A stretch of 64,000 nucleotides of DNA from Medicago truncatula (Eukaryota > Streptophyta > Magnoliopsida > Fabales > Fabaceae), in the NCBI RefSeq assembly GCF_003473485.1, contig NC_053045.1:31346494-31410493 (forward strand), read 5' to 3'. Under the pieces are notes generated by a model. The model worked only from the letters and a program-made list of their open reading frames with translations, did not search any database and was not told where the DNA came from. The first letter of the stretch is position 1, and every line of letters starts with the position of its first letter. The translations under genes and the position numbers were made by a program. This document shows, piece after piece, positions 46,986 through 57,464 of this stretch.

Positions 46986-48156
46986 GTGTTGTGTCAAACT
47001 AGATACTTACCACCAAGTCCTACATTGAGTAGTGCGGAAAAAAAAATGGGAGTCAAAGAGAATTTTTAAGTGTCATTTGAAATTTCCTATATTTATATTG
47101 AACATAATACTTTTTAAATTCTCATTATTTTGAAAAGTCTCAAACTTAATCATCCAAACAGTAAAATTTACATAGAACAATTAAAATTGCCTCGAAAAAT
47201 TACATTATCTTAAAATATTGCATAGCACACTCTAAAGAATGTAGAAAGGTTAAAGAGTACTCATTCTACAAATTAAATATAATGAGCTTAATCATCATGA
47301 GAACGATCCTTCAACTCAACAAAACTTGATATATTTTCCAAAGACTCGTGAAGCCTTGGACTCAGGACTTGCAAACTAGCAAATGAAAGATTTTGAAAGT
47401 GACACCAATATTTAAAAAAATCAAACATGTCTTTATATGAATCTAATGTTATTATCTTGGGCTATGTTTGTTTTGATTGGTTTTTTATTTGCCTAGAAAA
47501 TGTAAAAAAACAATAGTCAAATGTTAGTATTTAGAAGAATTGAGAGGTTATTATTATTATTAAGTGTATAGTGGTACAAATTTTTGTAATTTTGAACTAT
47601 GACATATATTGGTCTATTGATGTAATTTTAAGCCAAATATATTTTGGTCCTTTAAATTTGATAAAAATATTGGGTTAATTCTTTATGTTTTTAAGTTTTA
47701 AATAGGTGATTTACGTTGTTAATTTAATACACTATTACTCTTTTAAGGACTCATTTGAAACTTCAAAACTTTAAATAAGTGCATAAAATTAACAACTTAA
47801 AAGGATATATTTAAAACTTAACAAAAACTTAAATACCTATTTAAAACTTAAAATTAAAACTTAAAGGATTAATTTGGCATTTTTGTCAAACTTAAATGAC
47901 AAAAAAAGATATTTGGCCGTAACTTTATGTCAACCATGTGAGGTGACTTATAATGAAGGTTTGATTGGTGTCTCATTCAAAATATGATCTAGTATTGTTG
48001 TATACAAACATGCAATTAGATATTTGTGTATGTTTTGCAACTATGCTTCAGCATTTCAAGAAGTAACTTCAATGCTGATGAAGTGGGGTTGGATGTGGTT
48101 TTGGTGCTTGTGTTTGTTTTTGTAGTAATATAATGCCCTTCGGTTTCTTTGCTTAT
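46986..48156. other. Intergenic with a degenerate foldback
   Basis: No gene seen. At about 47630-47925 'ttggtcctttaaatttgataaaaat' is mirrored by 'atttttgtcaaacttaaatgac', and inner 'aacttaaaagg' motifs pair, an old foldback MITE resembling that in XRN intron 2. Confidence 0.4.
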
Positions 48157-48158
48157 TA

Positions 48159-48441
48159 CTCCCTCCGTCCCAAATTGTATGTCGCTTTAGGGAAAAAAAA
48201 TTTGTCCCAAATTATATGTCGCTTTACAATACCAATGTAACATTAATGTTACTTTTCCTATTATAACCTTAGTTATTTATTACTCTCTCTTCTTTCAATT
48301 CTTTCATTTATCTTTCCTATATTATTTATTAAGGACAATTTTGTAAAACAACTCATAATATCTCTTTTCCATACAATATTAATTGCATTTCTTAATATGT
48401 GTGAAATACCTAAAACGTCATACAATTTGGGACGGAGGGAG
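48159..48441. mobile_element. Stowaway-type MITE, second copy
   Basis: TA-CTCCCTCCGTCCCAAATTG at the left and CAATTTGGGACGGAGGGAG-TA at the right. It is nearly the same sequence, length and orientation as 33638-33918. Confidence 0.92.
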
Positions 48442-48557
48442 TAGTATATATCACTTTTGCATATTGAAAACACCAAAAATATTTAAAATAAATTAGTATT
48501 TTATAACTTATTGGCTGCAGGTTCCAAGTGACATAGATTATTTAAAAGTTTCATATA

Positions 48558-49044
48558 CTCCGTTCCTTTTTAAGTGTCATTTTTGGAGAATTTTTTTGTT
48601 CCTATTTATCTGTCACCAGCGGCGAAGCTAGCAATAATTTTATGAGGTGGCCACCCAAAAGTAACCAAAGTCATAAAAAATTATTACATCTAAAATCGAA
48701 CTTGGGGCAGCCAAATATATATTATTAGGGGTAGCTAAACATAAAAATATACCTACAAATTCAATAAAATTTATTTTTTTGGGGTAGCCATAGCTACCCC
48801 TCTCTTGTACAAGCATTCGCCCATGACTGTCACTTTCAAAGTTCAATGCAACATTAAATGTTATTTTACCAATATTGTCCTTAATTATTTATTGCGGAGA
48901 GATTATAAATATATGAAATGAGATATTAAATGAATAAGGTCATTATAGTAAAAGTATAGCTTATCGCATCAAAAGTAGTATCAATTGTTGATTGTTCTAG
49001 TTTGTGTAAAATGTTAAAATGTAACAATTAAAAAGGAACGGAAG
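48558..49044. mobile_element. Stowaway-like MITE split by another element
   Basis: CTCCGTTCCTTTTTAAGTG at the left and TTAAAAAGGAACGGAAG at the right are inverted ends. The middle is interrupted by a 210-bp insert at 48617-48826. It ends about 190 bp upstream of the dirigent gene at 49233. Confidence 0.6.
48617..48826. mobile_element. Short CAGCGGCGAAGC element nested in the MITE
   Basis: CAGCGGCGAAGC at the left and GCATTCGCCCATGA at the right are imperfect inverses. CTGTCAC flanks both sides (48610-48616, 48827-48833). The ends resemble the PPR-upstream element at 28494, and the duplication pattern (7 of 8) is the same. Confidence 0.6.
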
Positions 49045-49232
49045 TGTATAATATTTGTTGCTGTTTAGTTATAACTACTACTACTACAAAGAGAGATATC
49101 AGCTCCATATATACACAACAACTCCTCTCATCAACTCCATATCATTGAATTCATAGTATTTGTATCAGCTCCCATAACTCTATCATATCATCTCATCAAA
49201 ACACAAAATCAAATTATCAAACCTTAGCAAAC

Positions 49233-50144
49233 ATGGCACGCTTTGAAACTTTTTTTACCACTATGCCTCTCAAATCCATTATGCTTATGGCATTGATATT
49301 ATTCCTTACATTAACTTCCACAACTTCAACTCGAATTCTCAGTGAACAAGAAACACCAGAAGAACCAATTGTTGATTCAGCAGAATCTCCTGTATCTTCC
49401 ACAATTCTCCCTCCACTTGCTGCCCCGACAACAGCCACAACAACCAGTACTGATATTCCCGATCAGCACCACACACTATCATTTTTCATGCATGACATTC
49501 TAGGTGGCTCCAATCCAACAGCAAGAGCAGTGACCGGAGTCGTTACAAATCCGGCCCTCAATGCTCAAGTTGCATTTGCAAAGCCAAATGGCGCAAACCT
49601 TCCTCTAAACAACGGTGTTCCACAGAACAATAACAACAACGGAATCCTAAACAACAACAACCTTCCTTTCCTAACAGGACTCAGTGGGAACACAGGAAAC
49701 GTGTTCAATAACAATAATAATGGGAACAACAATTTCCCAGTGACGAATATGAATCAGATACCGCAGGGAACGACGGTGCAGGAGCTGATGTTTGGTACAA
49801 TGACAGTGTTTGATGATGAACTGACAGAAGGTGAAGAGTTGGGATCAGGATTAGTTGGAAAAGCACAAGGATTTTATATAGCAAGTTCAACGGAAGGAAC
49901 AAGTCAAGTAATGGCATTCACTGCAAAGTTTGAAGAGAATGGTTATGAAGATAGTCTCAGCTTCTTTGGAGTCCACAGAACAACACAAGTTTCACAATCA
50001 CAACTTGCAATCATTGGAGGAACCGGAAAGTATGTGAATGCTAATGGATTTGCTATTATTAAGACATTTCCGGTCAACGGTCAGCAACATAACACTGATG
50101 GACTTGAAACTCTCTTGCACCTCACTGCCTATCTTTCCTATTAG
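49233..50144 (+). CDS. Dirigent protein, ESB1-like, N-rich insert (converted paralogue B)
   Basis: An intact single-exon protein of 303 residues with the same layout as the gene at 25339-26253: signal peptide (LMALILFLTLTSTTSTR), T/P-rich segment, dirigent domain split by an asparagine-rich insert, and C-terminal HLTAYLSY. From DIPDQHHTL to the stop the protein is identical except for one extra asparagine. The DNA matches with only a few silent changes, and the match continues about 120 bp into the 3' flank. The first 70-75 residues differ at many sites. The gene is in opposite orientation to its partner, about 24 kb away. Upstream DNA shares the TAGTTATAACTACTACTAC and CATATATACACAAC blocks, so both copies probably have similar control. 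Confidence 0.93.
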   Translation: MARFETFFTTMPLKSIMLMALILFLTLTSTTSTRILSEQETPEEPIVDSAESPVSSTILPPLAAPTTATTTSTDIPDQHHTLSFFMHDILGGSNPTARAVTGVVTNPALNAQVAFAKPNGANLPLNNGVPQNNNNNGILNNNNLPFLTGLSGNTGNVFNNNNNGNNNFPVTNMNQIPQGTTVQELMFGTMTVFDDELTEGEELGSGLVGKAQGFYIASSTEGTSQVMAFTAKFEENGYEDSLSFFGVHRTTQVSQSQLAIIGGTGKYVNANGFAIIKTFPVNGQQHNTDGLETLLHLTAYLSY

Positions 50145-50549
50145 TAGCGTTGTCTTTTAATTATGTGTTGTGAATGAACTTTATGTTTTCACTTTACAAA
50201 ACTATTGCAAAAAATTTGTCTTTTGTGTGATAAATCTTAACTAGTGATTACATTGTACTTTTGGAAAAACAAATATAAATGTTATATATCCTTTTGAGAG
50301 AGCCATAAACCTAGAACGAATTTTGTTGCTCTGATTTTGTACTAAAATCTTTAGTCATATTGCATCTCATCATTCATAAACTTTGTTACATATATGGCTA
50401 GATGTATCCATTGAAAAATAATAATAGATGGATTGAAATGATTTTTATGTTCAGATTAGGGGTGGCAAATATATATTTGATCAATGCATCACCTAGATTA
50501 TGATGTGAGTCCTGTAGATGTTGTTGATGAGCTTGGAATCGTACGTCAA

Positions 50550-51347
50550 GAAAATGCACTTGCCGCATTCCATCTAGATTGTAACAAGTGGGGTGTAAAT
50601 GTTCATGTTAAACTTCTTATTGTTGTTTAGTACTTAACTTGCTGTGCAAGTTTCCTTGCTTACCTAGAGTATCTACTATGTACCTTCTCTAGATGATTGT
50701 ATCCTAGTTAAGAGTTTGTTAGCTTTCCATAGTACTATATATAGTTCCTTTGTAACAAACTCATAACTAATTGAATAATATACAGATTTTCTCTTTCTTC
50801 CTCTCCAAGTTTTCTGTTTTCTCTCACACTCTTCCATGGAAATGGTGAAGTTTATGAGTTCAAATACATATAGCCAATTTAAAAGCGTACGCAATCGAAT
50901 AATGGTAAACTATCGTTTGGTTTTTCCAACTTCCAAACTGGAAATCCATTGCATTGTTGTTCTAGTTAATCAATTAAGAAAGCATCGATATCACCTGCTT
51001 TCTTGCGGTATTGATTCTCACATGTTTCTTGTTGATCTCAGGAGATATGTAAGCTTCTTACTCTTTTGTTTTTTCCGTGTCAATAAAATGATAATTCTCG
51101 TGTGTCCCCCCTTCTTAATCCGTTGTAGAAAGAAATGATGCAACGGCGTGAAATTTTCTCATAAATTTACTGACAAGTTTTTAAGTGTGAAAATAGACGA
51201 GATTTTGCTTATTGATGTATATTCTTTTTAGAACAATGATTGTAATTCATATTAATCAACATCGCATCTTTTAGGGTATTGATGCTGCTCGGGTGGAGAA
51301 AATTCTTGACATGGCTTTTATAACTCTCAACAAGAATTTAGTGCCTG
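50550..51347 (+). pseudogene. Serine hydroxymethyltransferase (SHMT) exon remnants
   Basis: Three plus-strand pieces resemble SHMT, the PLP enzyme interconverting serine and glycine. ENALAAFHLDCNKWGVNV lies at 50552-50605, LVNQLRKHRYHLLSCGIDSH and MFLVDLR at about 50958-51039, and GIDAARVEKILDMAF followed by TLNKNLVPG at 51275-51347. In SHMT the last two are adjacent (VDLRxxGIDGARVEKILD). Here they are separated by an intron-like gap with GTAAGC and TTTTAG borders, and the third ends at a GTGAGT donor, so this is a genomic, not processed, copy. About 350 bp of foreign sequence with a TATA-like block and a pyrimidine tract separates the first two pieces. No catalytic lysine region is seen. Confidence 0.6.
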
Positions 51348-52651
51348 GTGAGTGACTTGTTGCTCATCATTTATAGGGAGTTTTCGGTATGTGGAGGCAT
51401 TTTTTCTTCCTACAAATCATTGTTCTTAGGATTGCCATAATATTTTGGTAAAAAAGAAGGCATGACATCATAATATTTTATTGAGAAATAGAACTAGAGA
51501 GTTATTTGTTAAAAAAAAAAAATCATACCAATTTGGTCAATTTAAGATTCTAAGTTAAGAGAGTTAACCAAATCTCACTATCAACATCGCCGTTAATTTG
51601 CATTTTTGCTCATCTCTATGATTATTACTAACATGTGCTTATTACAAGTATGCGTAATCCTATTAACATGCAATTTAGTTTGATTAGGGTATTAATTTTG
51701 ATAAATTTAGCAAAATGTTAGGGTTTAGGTTAGTTTGAAAATCTCATTAGCTTGTTAGATCATGATGTTAAGATGGAATGTTATTGCTGGCATTGTTGTT
51801 TAGAGTATGTTTAGATACAATTTGGTTGTTTTGAACTTCAATTAATAATACTAATTGTGATAGTTTCATAAAAAGCATTCAAGGTGTTTGATAAAATGCC
51901 CATATGAATAATACATTGTTTTTTGAGATTTTCATAGACAAATCTCACGTGGGATCTTTATGAATTCAGTATAAAATCATTCGAAAAAATAACCAATGGT
52001 ATAATAAAGTTAGAAAAGCATTTGTACCAAAAAAAAAAAAAAAAGTTAGAAAAGCACTATATAGTCAATTTAGTTTAGTTACTTTCAATATCTTGAATGG
52101 TTGTTCCTATGTTAATGTTCCATTCCGAATGATTTTTTGTATTCTTTTGTAGAAAATGTTAATTTGTGTCTTTTAAGCATAAGTTAATGAGTTAAAAGTA
52201 AAAATATTTTGTTACAATTAATGCATTTGAATTTAATTTTTATACTTTTAATTAATTGAAGGCACAAAATTTAAGAAAAAGTTTTTACTTTTGGTAGCAT
52301 GACCCTTGTTTTATTTGTGTAGATATGGTAATAGCAATTGTCACTTATCTTTTCACAAATTGAACTAAAATTTCAAGTATTTACACCCTTAATTTGATAA
52401 AATAATAGATAATCATGATCACTTAACAGCCAAACTAAGGAGTTAGACTATATTACCAAATGAACGGTTACAAATTTTGCAGATCTATTTCAGTTTAGGT
52501 GTATAGTACACGTACGTGACGACAAGTAATTGATTCATACAATAAATTTTTTGCCAACTAAATTAGGGTACATACATGCTCAGAAATAATCTGTGTGAAC
52601 TGTGAGCCCGTTTCCATTTAATTAAATAAGTAAATTAAATTTTGTTAAATA
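51348..52651. other. Intergenic, no gene seen
   Basis: AT-rich without recognisable coding or repeat structure beyond A tracts. Confidence 0.5.
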
Positions 52652-52667
52652 AAAGTAATTTAAATTT

Positions 52668-52802
52668 TGTAATCGTAAACTTAATTCAGTTGACAGAGAT
52701 ATTGCATATTATATGCAGAGTCGGGGTTCGTCGAACCCCAAACACCCAACTTCTTCACATTTAATATGTGTGAGCTCATGTCATTAGGTTACTTGACAAA
52801 AT
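52668..52802 (+). mobile_element. SINE with perfect 16-bp target duplication
   Basis: Box A TTAATTCAGTTGACAGAG and box B GGGGTTCGTCGAACCCC (with a small insertion) are followed by a body ending in 'gttacttgacaaaata'. AAAGTAATTTAAATTT flanks both sides (52652-52667, 52803-52818), indicating a fairly recent insertion. Confidence 0.88.
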
Positions 52803-53146
52803 AAAGTAATTTAAATTTCAAACTTGGAGACGTATCTGTATCGGATGCGTATTGAATATCAATATTCTATGGATACTCGCGGATATGTACCCACAAAGTA
52901 TTAGAGTTAATTATTTTAATTAGTTAAAAATATTTTATCGAATATTTATAGGATACTCCACAAATACATAAGGATACTTATATGATACTTTACAGTTACG
53001 TATTCTAGAAAAGATGAGTGTAAAAAAGTAAGATAATGTTATAAAAATTCGATGGAGATGCATATGTTTCGATTTTAGATATAATTTTGTAGAATTGTTT
53101 TTCAGTGAACCACTTAAAATATTATTTTTTTTGTGGACAAATGTAA

Positions 53147-53148
<2 letters not shown>

Positions 53149-53194
<46 letters not shown>
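53149..53194. repeat. (AT)n microsatellite, 23 units
   Basis: A perfect AT dinucleotide run. Flanking 52819-54180 has no gene. At about 53427-53480 'aagtggcggagccacattcatc' is one end of a CAGTGGCGGAGC-type element. Confidence 0.97.
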
Positions 53195-53197
<3 letters not shown>

Positions 53198-54182
53198 GAG
53201 TTTATGTTGAGTTTTGTTTAAAGATGTTCATGTAAATATTGTAACATATGAATGAAGACTAAAATGATTTATACGAAAATTTTACATTTTTATTTATTTT
53301 AATCACATGTATTATTCCAAAAATTATGACTTTTATAATAAGGAAAAATAATCAATGCGTATTTTCTTCAAGTATTTACATGCATATACATTTTAGTATA
53401 AAAAAATTGTTAACGTATCTTAGTAAGTGGCGGAGCCACATTCATCTTAGGAGATGCACATACACCTCCTCACGTTTGTAATTTTGCACCTACTATTCTA
53501 TTGTATTTCTACGTTGAATCCCCTTAATTTTCTTATTTGCACCTCCTTTGCATCTTACTTTAAAATCTCTTTAGAGAGTTAGGCCCACATGTTTTTTTTT
53601 CTATTCAATTTAGAATTCTGCTCTTTATCCAACATAAATTGCTCGCTCCCAACTAAGAATACAAAAGTATTATGTATGAGTTAACTCACGCCAGTGTAAA
53701 TCTCTACGTGAGTTAACTCACGTTAGTTTTTAATTTTTACACGAGTTAACTCGCGTAGTTTTAAACAATCAAAATACAATTCTTATTTCATACTGTGAAG
53801 TGTGAACCGGTGCACTTGTGGCTCCTTTGTTGAGACAACAAATTATTCATTGACGAAGATAATTATCCCACATGCATATGAAATTAATATATCTTCATTC
53901 AATTGTTTGATTAAGATTCAACAATTCAATTTTTAAAGGCAAGCGAACAATAAGTTGTGCCGTTAGAGCTTTTTGGATAACAAAATCAATCATCGTAAAC
54001 ACAATATTTATGGACCTAAGAGAAATGACATTGTTATGCATGACCCTTTAAACTCAAACGTAGAAGGTCAATAAAAGAACAAACTTACATTAAATATGCA
54101 CCGTTCAATTCACATCCAATTCCTCTACATAAGGACTTCGATTCACTTAGCTTCCATCAATGAGAAAAGAAAAATTAAAGAA

Positions 54183-56079
54183 ATGGAATTTCAAGTATTA
54201 TTGGCATTTTCTTTCTTGCTTTCAGTTTTTGTTTGCTACTTACTTTTACGACCACATTTGAACCGTCGCAATCACAAATACCTCCCTCCATCACCTCCTC
54301 TCAAACTTCCAATTATTGGCCATATGCACCTCTTAGGTCCTCTCCTCCATCAATCCCTCCACAATCTCTCCACCAAATACGGTCCATTATTCACTCTTAA
54401 CATGGGTTCCGTCCTCTGCGTGATCGCTTCCACCCCTCACTCCGCCAAACAATTCCTCCAAATCAACGAACTCGCCTTTATTCGCCGCATTGAAACCGCA
54501 GCAATCAAACGTCTAACTTATGATTCATCTCTAGCTTTCGCGCCCTACGGTGATTATTGGAGGTTCATTAAAAAACTTAGCATGAATGAACTTTTAGGCT
54601 CTCGTGGTATAAGCAACTTCCAGCACTTGAGATCGCAAGAGACACAAAGTTTTATGAAACTTTTGGCTAAGAAAGCCAAAACATGTGAGGTTGTGAATGT
54701 AACCGAGGAATTATTGAAGTTGACGAATAATGTTATTTCTAAGATGATGTTAGGGGAAGCTGAGGAAGCCAGGGAAGTTGTCCGTGGCGTGACCGAGATT
54801 TTCGGGGAGTTTAATGTTTCGGATTTTATTTGGTTGTTTAAGAAAGTTGACTTCCAAGGGTTTGGGAAGAGGATAGAAGACTTGTTTTTTAAGTTTGATA
54901 CGTTGGTGGAAAGGATTATTTGTAAACGTGAGGAGATAAGGAAGAAGAGAAATGGAGAGAGTAGAAAGGGGGAGATAAGAGACTTTCTTGATATCCTACT
55001 TGATTATGTCGAGGATGAAAGCTCTGAGATGAAAATTCAAAGGGTTCACGTTAAGGCCTTGATTATGGTAAATCCATTATATATGCATGCATACATATTT
55101 ATCATTTATGTCATTTTAAGTATATTCTTCTTTTTTTAGCAAAAAGAAAATATACATTATCATTTTTGTGTCGAAAAACAAAATATATTCTTCTTTAGTC
55201 TTAATTTATAAATCATTTAAGTTTTGACGTCACATCATCTAAAAAATGTAATTAATATTATATCATTTATTGTTTAGTGTCTAACACATCTCAAATAAAA
55301 TTATATCAAAGAAAAATCATTATGGAAAACCAATACAACATCAACATTTATGCAAAATGTATTTGAATGTTTGAAGAAAGTTTGAGTCACAAATTATTTT
55401 TTTTTTTAACAATGCCTTGGATTTGTAGGATTTCTTCACAGCAGGAACAGATACAACAGCAATATCAACAGAATGGGCATTAGTAGAACTCATAAAAAAA
55501 CCCATCTTTACTCCAAAAAGCTCGTGAAGAAATCGACAACATAGTAGGCAAAAACAGAACAGTTGAAGAATCCGACATTTCAAATATGCCATATCTACAA
55601 GCAATCATAAGAGAAACATTTCGTCTTCACCCACCAGTTCCTATGGTTACAAGAAGATGTGTAGCAGAATGCAAAGTTGAAAACTATGTGATCCCAGAAA
55701 ACACATTACTCTTTGTCAATGTTTGGTCCATTGGAGAAATCCAAAATTATGGAAAAACCCATTAGAGTTTCGTCCTGAAAGATTCTTGAAAAATGGTGAA
55801 GGAGATTCAATTGATGTTAGGGGACAACATTTTCAACTTCTACCATTTGGATCTGGAAGAAGAATGTGTCCTGGTGTTTCGTTAGCCATGCAAGAAGTGC
55901 CAGCATTGCTTGGTGCAATTATTCAGTGTTTTGATTTTAAGGTTGTGGACCACAAAACTGGGATGATTTTAAATGATGTTGGTGATATTGATGTTGATGA
56001 ACGGCCAGGTTTGACTGCTCCAAGAGTTAATAATCTTCTGTGTGTTCCTGTTGAGAGGACAAAATGTGGGGCCACTTGA
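54183..56079 (+). pseudogene. CYP93-family P450 with two single-base frameshifts in exon 2
   Basis: Exon 1 (54183-55067) encodes 295 residues: anchor ([18 protein letters not shown]), hinge [14 protein letters not shown], and [20 protein letters not shown]. Exon 2 (55429-56079) starts [13 protein letters not shown]. After ELIK a run of seven A residues (about 55494-55500) holds one base too many. The shifted frame then reads [10 protein letters not shown] and ETFRLHPP correctly. A missing base at VWSIG (about 55733) returns to the original frame, giving RPERFL and heme loop [10 protein letters not shown]. The original frame meets TGA soon after the first shift. Overall sequence lies between CYP93A and CYP93C types. 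Without the indels it would be a normal-length P450 of about 511 residues, so recent loss or sequencing error are both possible. I start at MEFQVLLAF, not the in-frame ATG at 54096. Confidence 0.85.
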
Positions 56080-56386
56080 AATTATTAATCCTTGGATTTT
56101 AGTAGATATTTGAATAACACGTGTAGGATGTATGAGGTATCATGGATTCATGTACGTGCTTCCTTTTTTAATGTTGTTCCATGCATGACACAAGTGTTAA
56201 TTGGATTCATGTATAAATGAACATCTTGTGGTTCAGAAATAATTGTGCAGTGTTTCGTCAATTTCAGAGTAATTTGTGTGTTTTTCCATTTAATAAAATG
56301 GCGATTTTGCAATATAATCTCCTCTTGCAAGATTCACCCTCACCTATGTTAGTCATGCTGATCGAGTGCTGTGTGCATAGTTTTTT

Positions 56387-56751
56387 GGCTAAAATATGGT
56401 TTTGGTCCCTGCAAATATGCCTCGTTTTGGTTTTAGTCCCTGCAAAAAAAATTTGTTGTTTTTGGTCCCTGCAAATATGTCTCATTTTGGTTTTGGTCCC
56501 TGACTCCACTTTTGTGATAATTTGCACACATGTCACATGATGACTGAACCATTTATTAGAGAAATAGTCCTTGCAAAATCTTTTGATTTTGAAAAAGGTC
56601 CCTGCAAAATATTTTGATTTTGAAAATAGTCCCTGCAGGGACCATTTCCAAAAACAAAATATTTTGCGGGGACCAAAAACAACAATTTTTTTTTACAGGG
56701 ACTAAAACCAAAACGAGACATATTTGCAGGGATCAAAACCATATTTTAGCC
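56387..56751. mobile_element. Mutator-like foldback MITE with 9-bp target duplication
   Basis: GGCTAAAATATGGTTTTGGT and CCATATTTTAGCC form the ends, and several 'ggtccctgcaaa' arms pair with 'ttgcagggac' arms. TAGTTTTTT flanks both sides (56378-56386 and 56752-56760), a perfect 9-bp duplication. It is about 300 bp downstream of the CYP93 pseudogene. Confidence 0.88.
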
Positions 56752-56760
56752 TAGTTTTTT

Positions 56761-57464
56761 TTAACAAAAAAAAATATTAAGAACATAATAACCAGAACCC
56801 TCTATAAACTTAAGTCATAATTACAGGAGGATTCTTGATAAAAATTTGTATGTTTTTCTTGCGTAGGGAGTTGAATAAGTGAGAGGTTAGAAACTTGGAG
56901 ACAAGTTCTAAAAGTGTATAATAACTTATCTTCAAGTTGAAGTAGGAGTACAAAGTATTTTCAAATGTAACTTAACAAAGGTTGAAACATACCTAGCTAG
57001 AGGTGAAAGATTGAGACCATATCATACCATATATGTCACATAGTTTAAATATCTAGAGTCTATTCTTAAAAAGAAAATATCTTAGATCTATTGTAAAAAG
57101 TAATAGAGAAATAGAGGTGATTGAAAGTGAGGAGAGATAGGTGATTTATGTAATAAAAAATACTGCTCAAGCCAAAGGAAAAATTTTGTAGCACGATCAA
57201 AGATGTTGTACAATGGGATAGAATGTTGGACAATAAAATGCCAACACGAGTAAACTCAATGTAACAATGTTGCACTAATGTGTCGAAATACAGTAAGATA
57301 TAGAATTAGGAATGACAGCATTTGCGAGTGAGTTAGGGTTAGCACCTATTAAGAAAGATTGTAGGACTCACTCCTTTGACAAAAGTAACAAAAACAAGTT
57401 TCTCCATGCACTTCTATGAAAGGCTATTCCTTTGATGAATCACCAATTAGCGGTGAGAATAGTT
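56761..57464. other. Intergenic, no gene seen
   Basis: AT-rich sequence between the MITE and the last RAD51D exon. Part of 57250-57464 may be the RAD51D 3' UTR. Confidence 0.4.

Noticed and set aside
50620-50850. Possible solo LTR between SHMT fragments
   Set aside because: It has a TATA-like TACTATATATAG and a pyrimidine tract, but I could not find convincing TG...CA borders or a target duplication.
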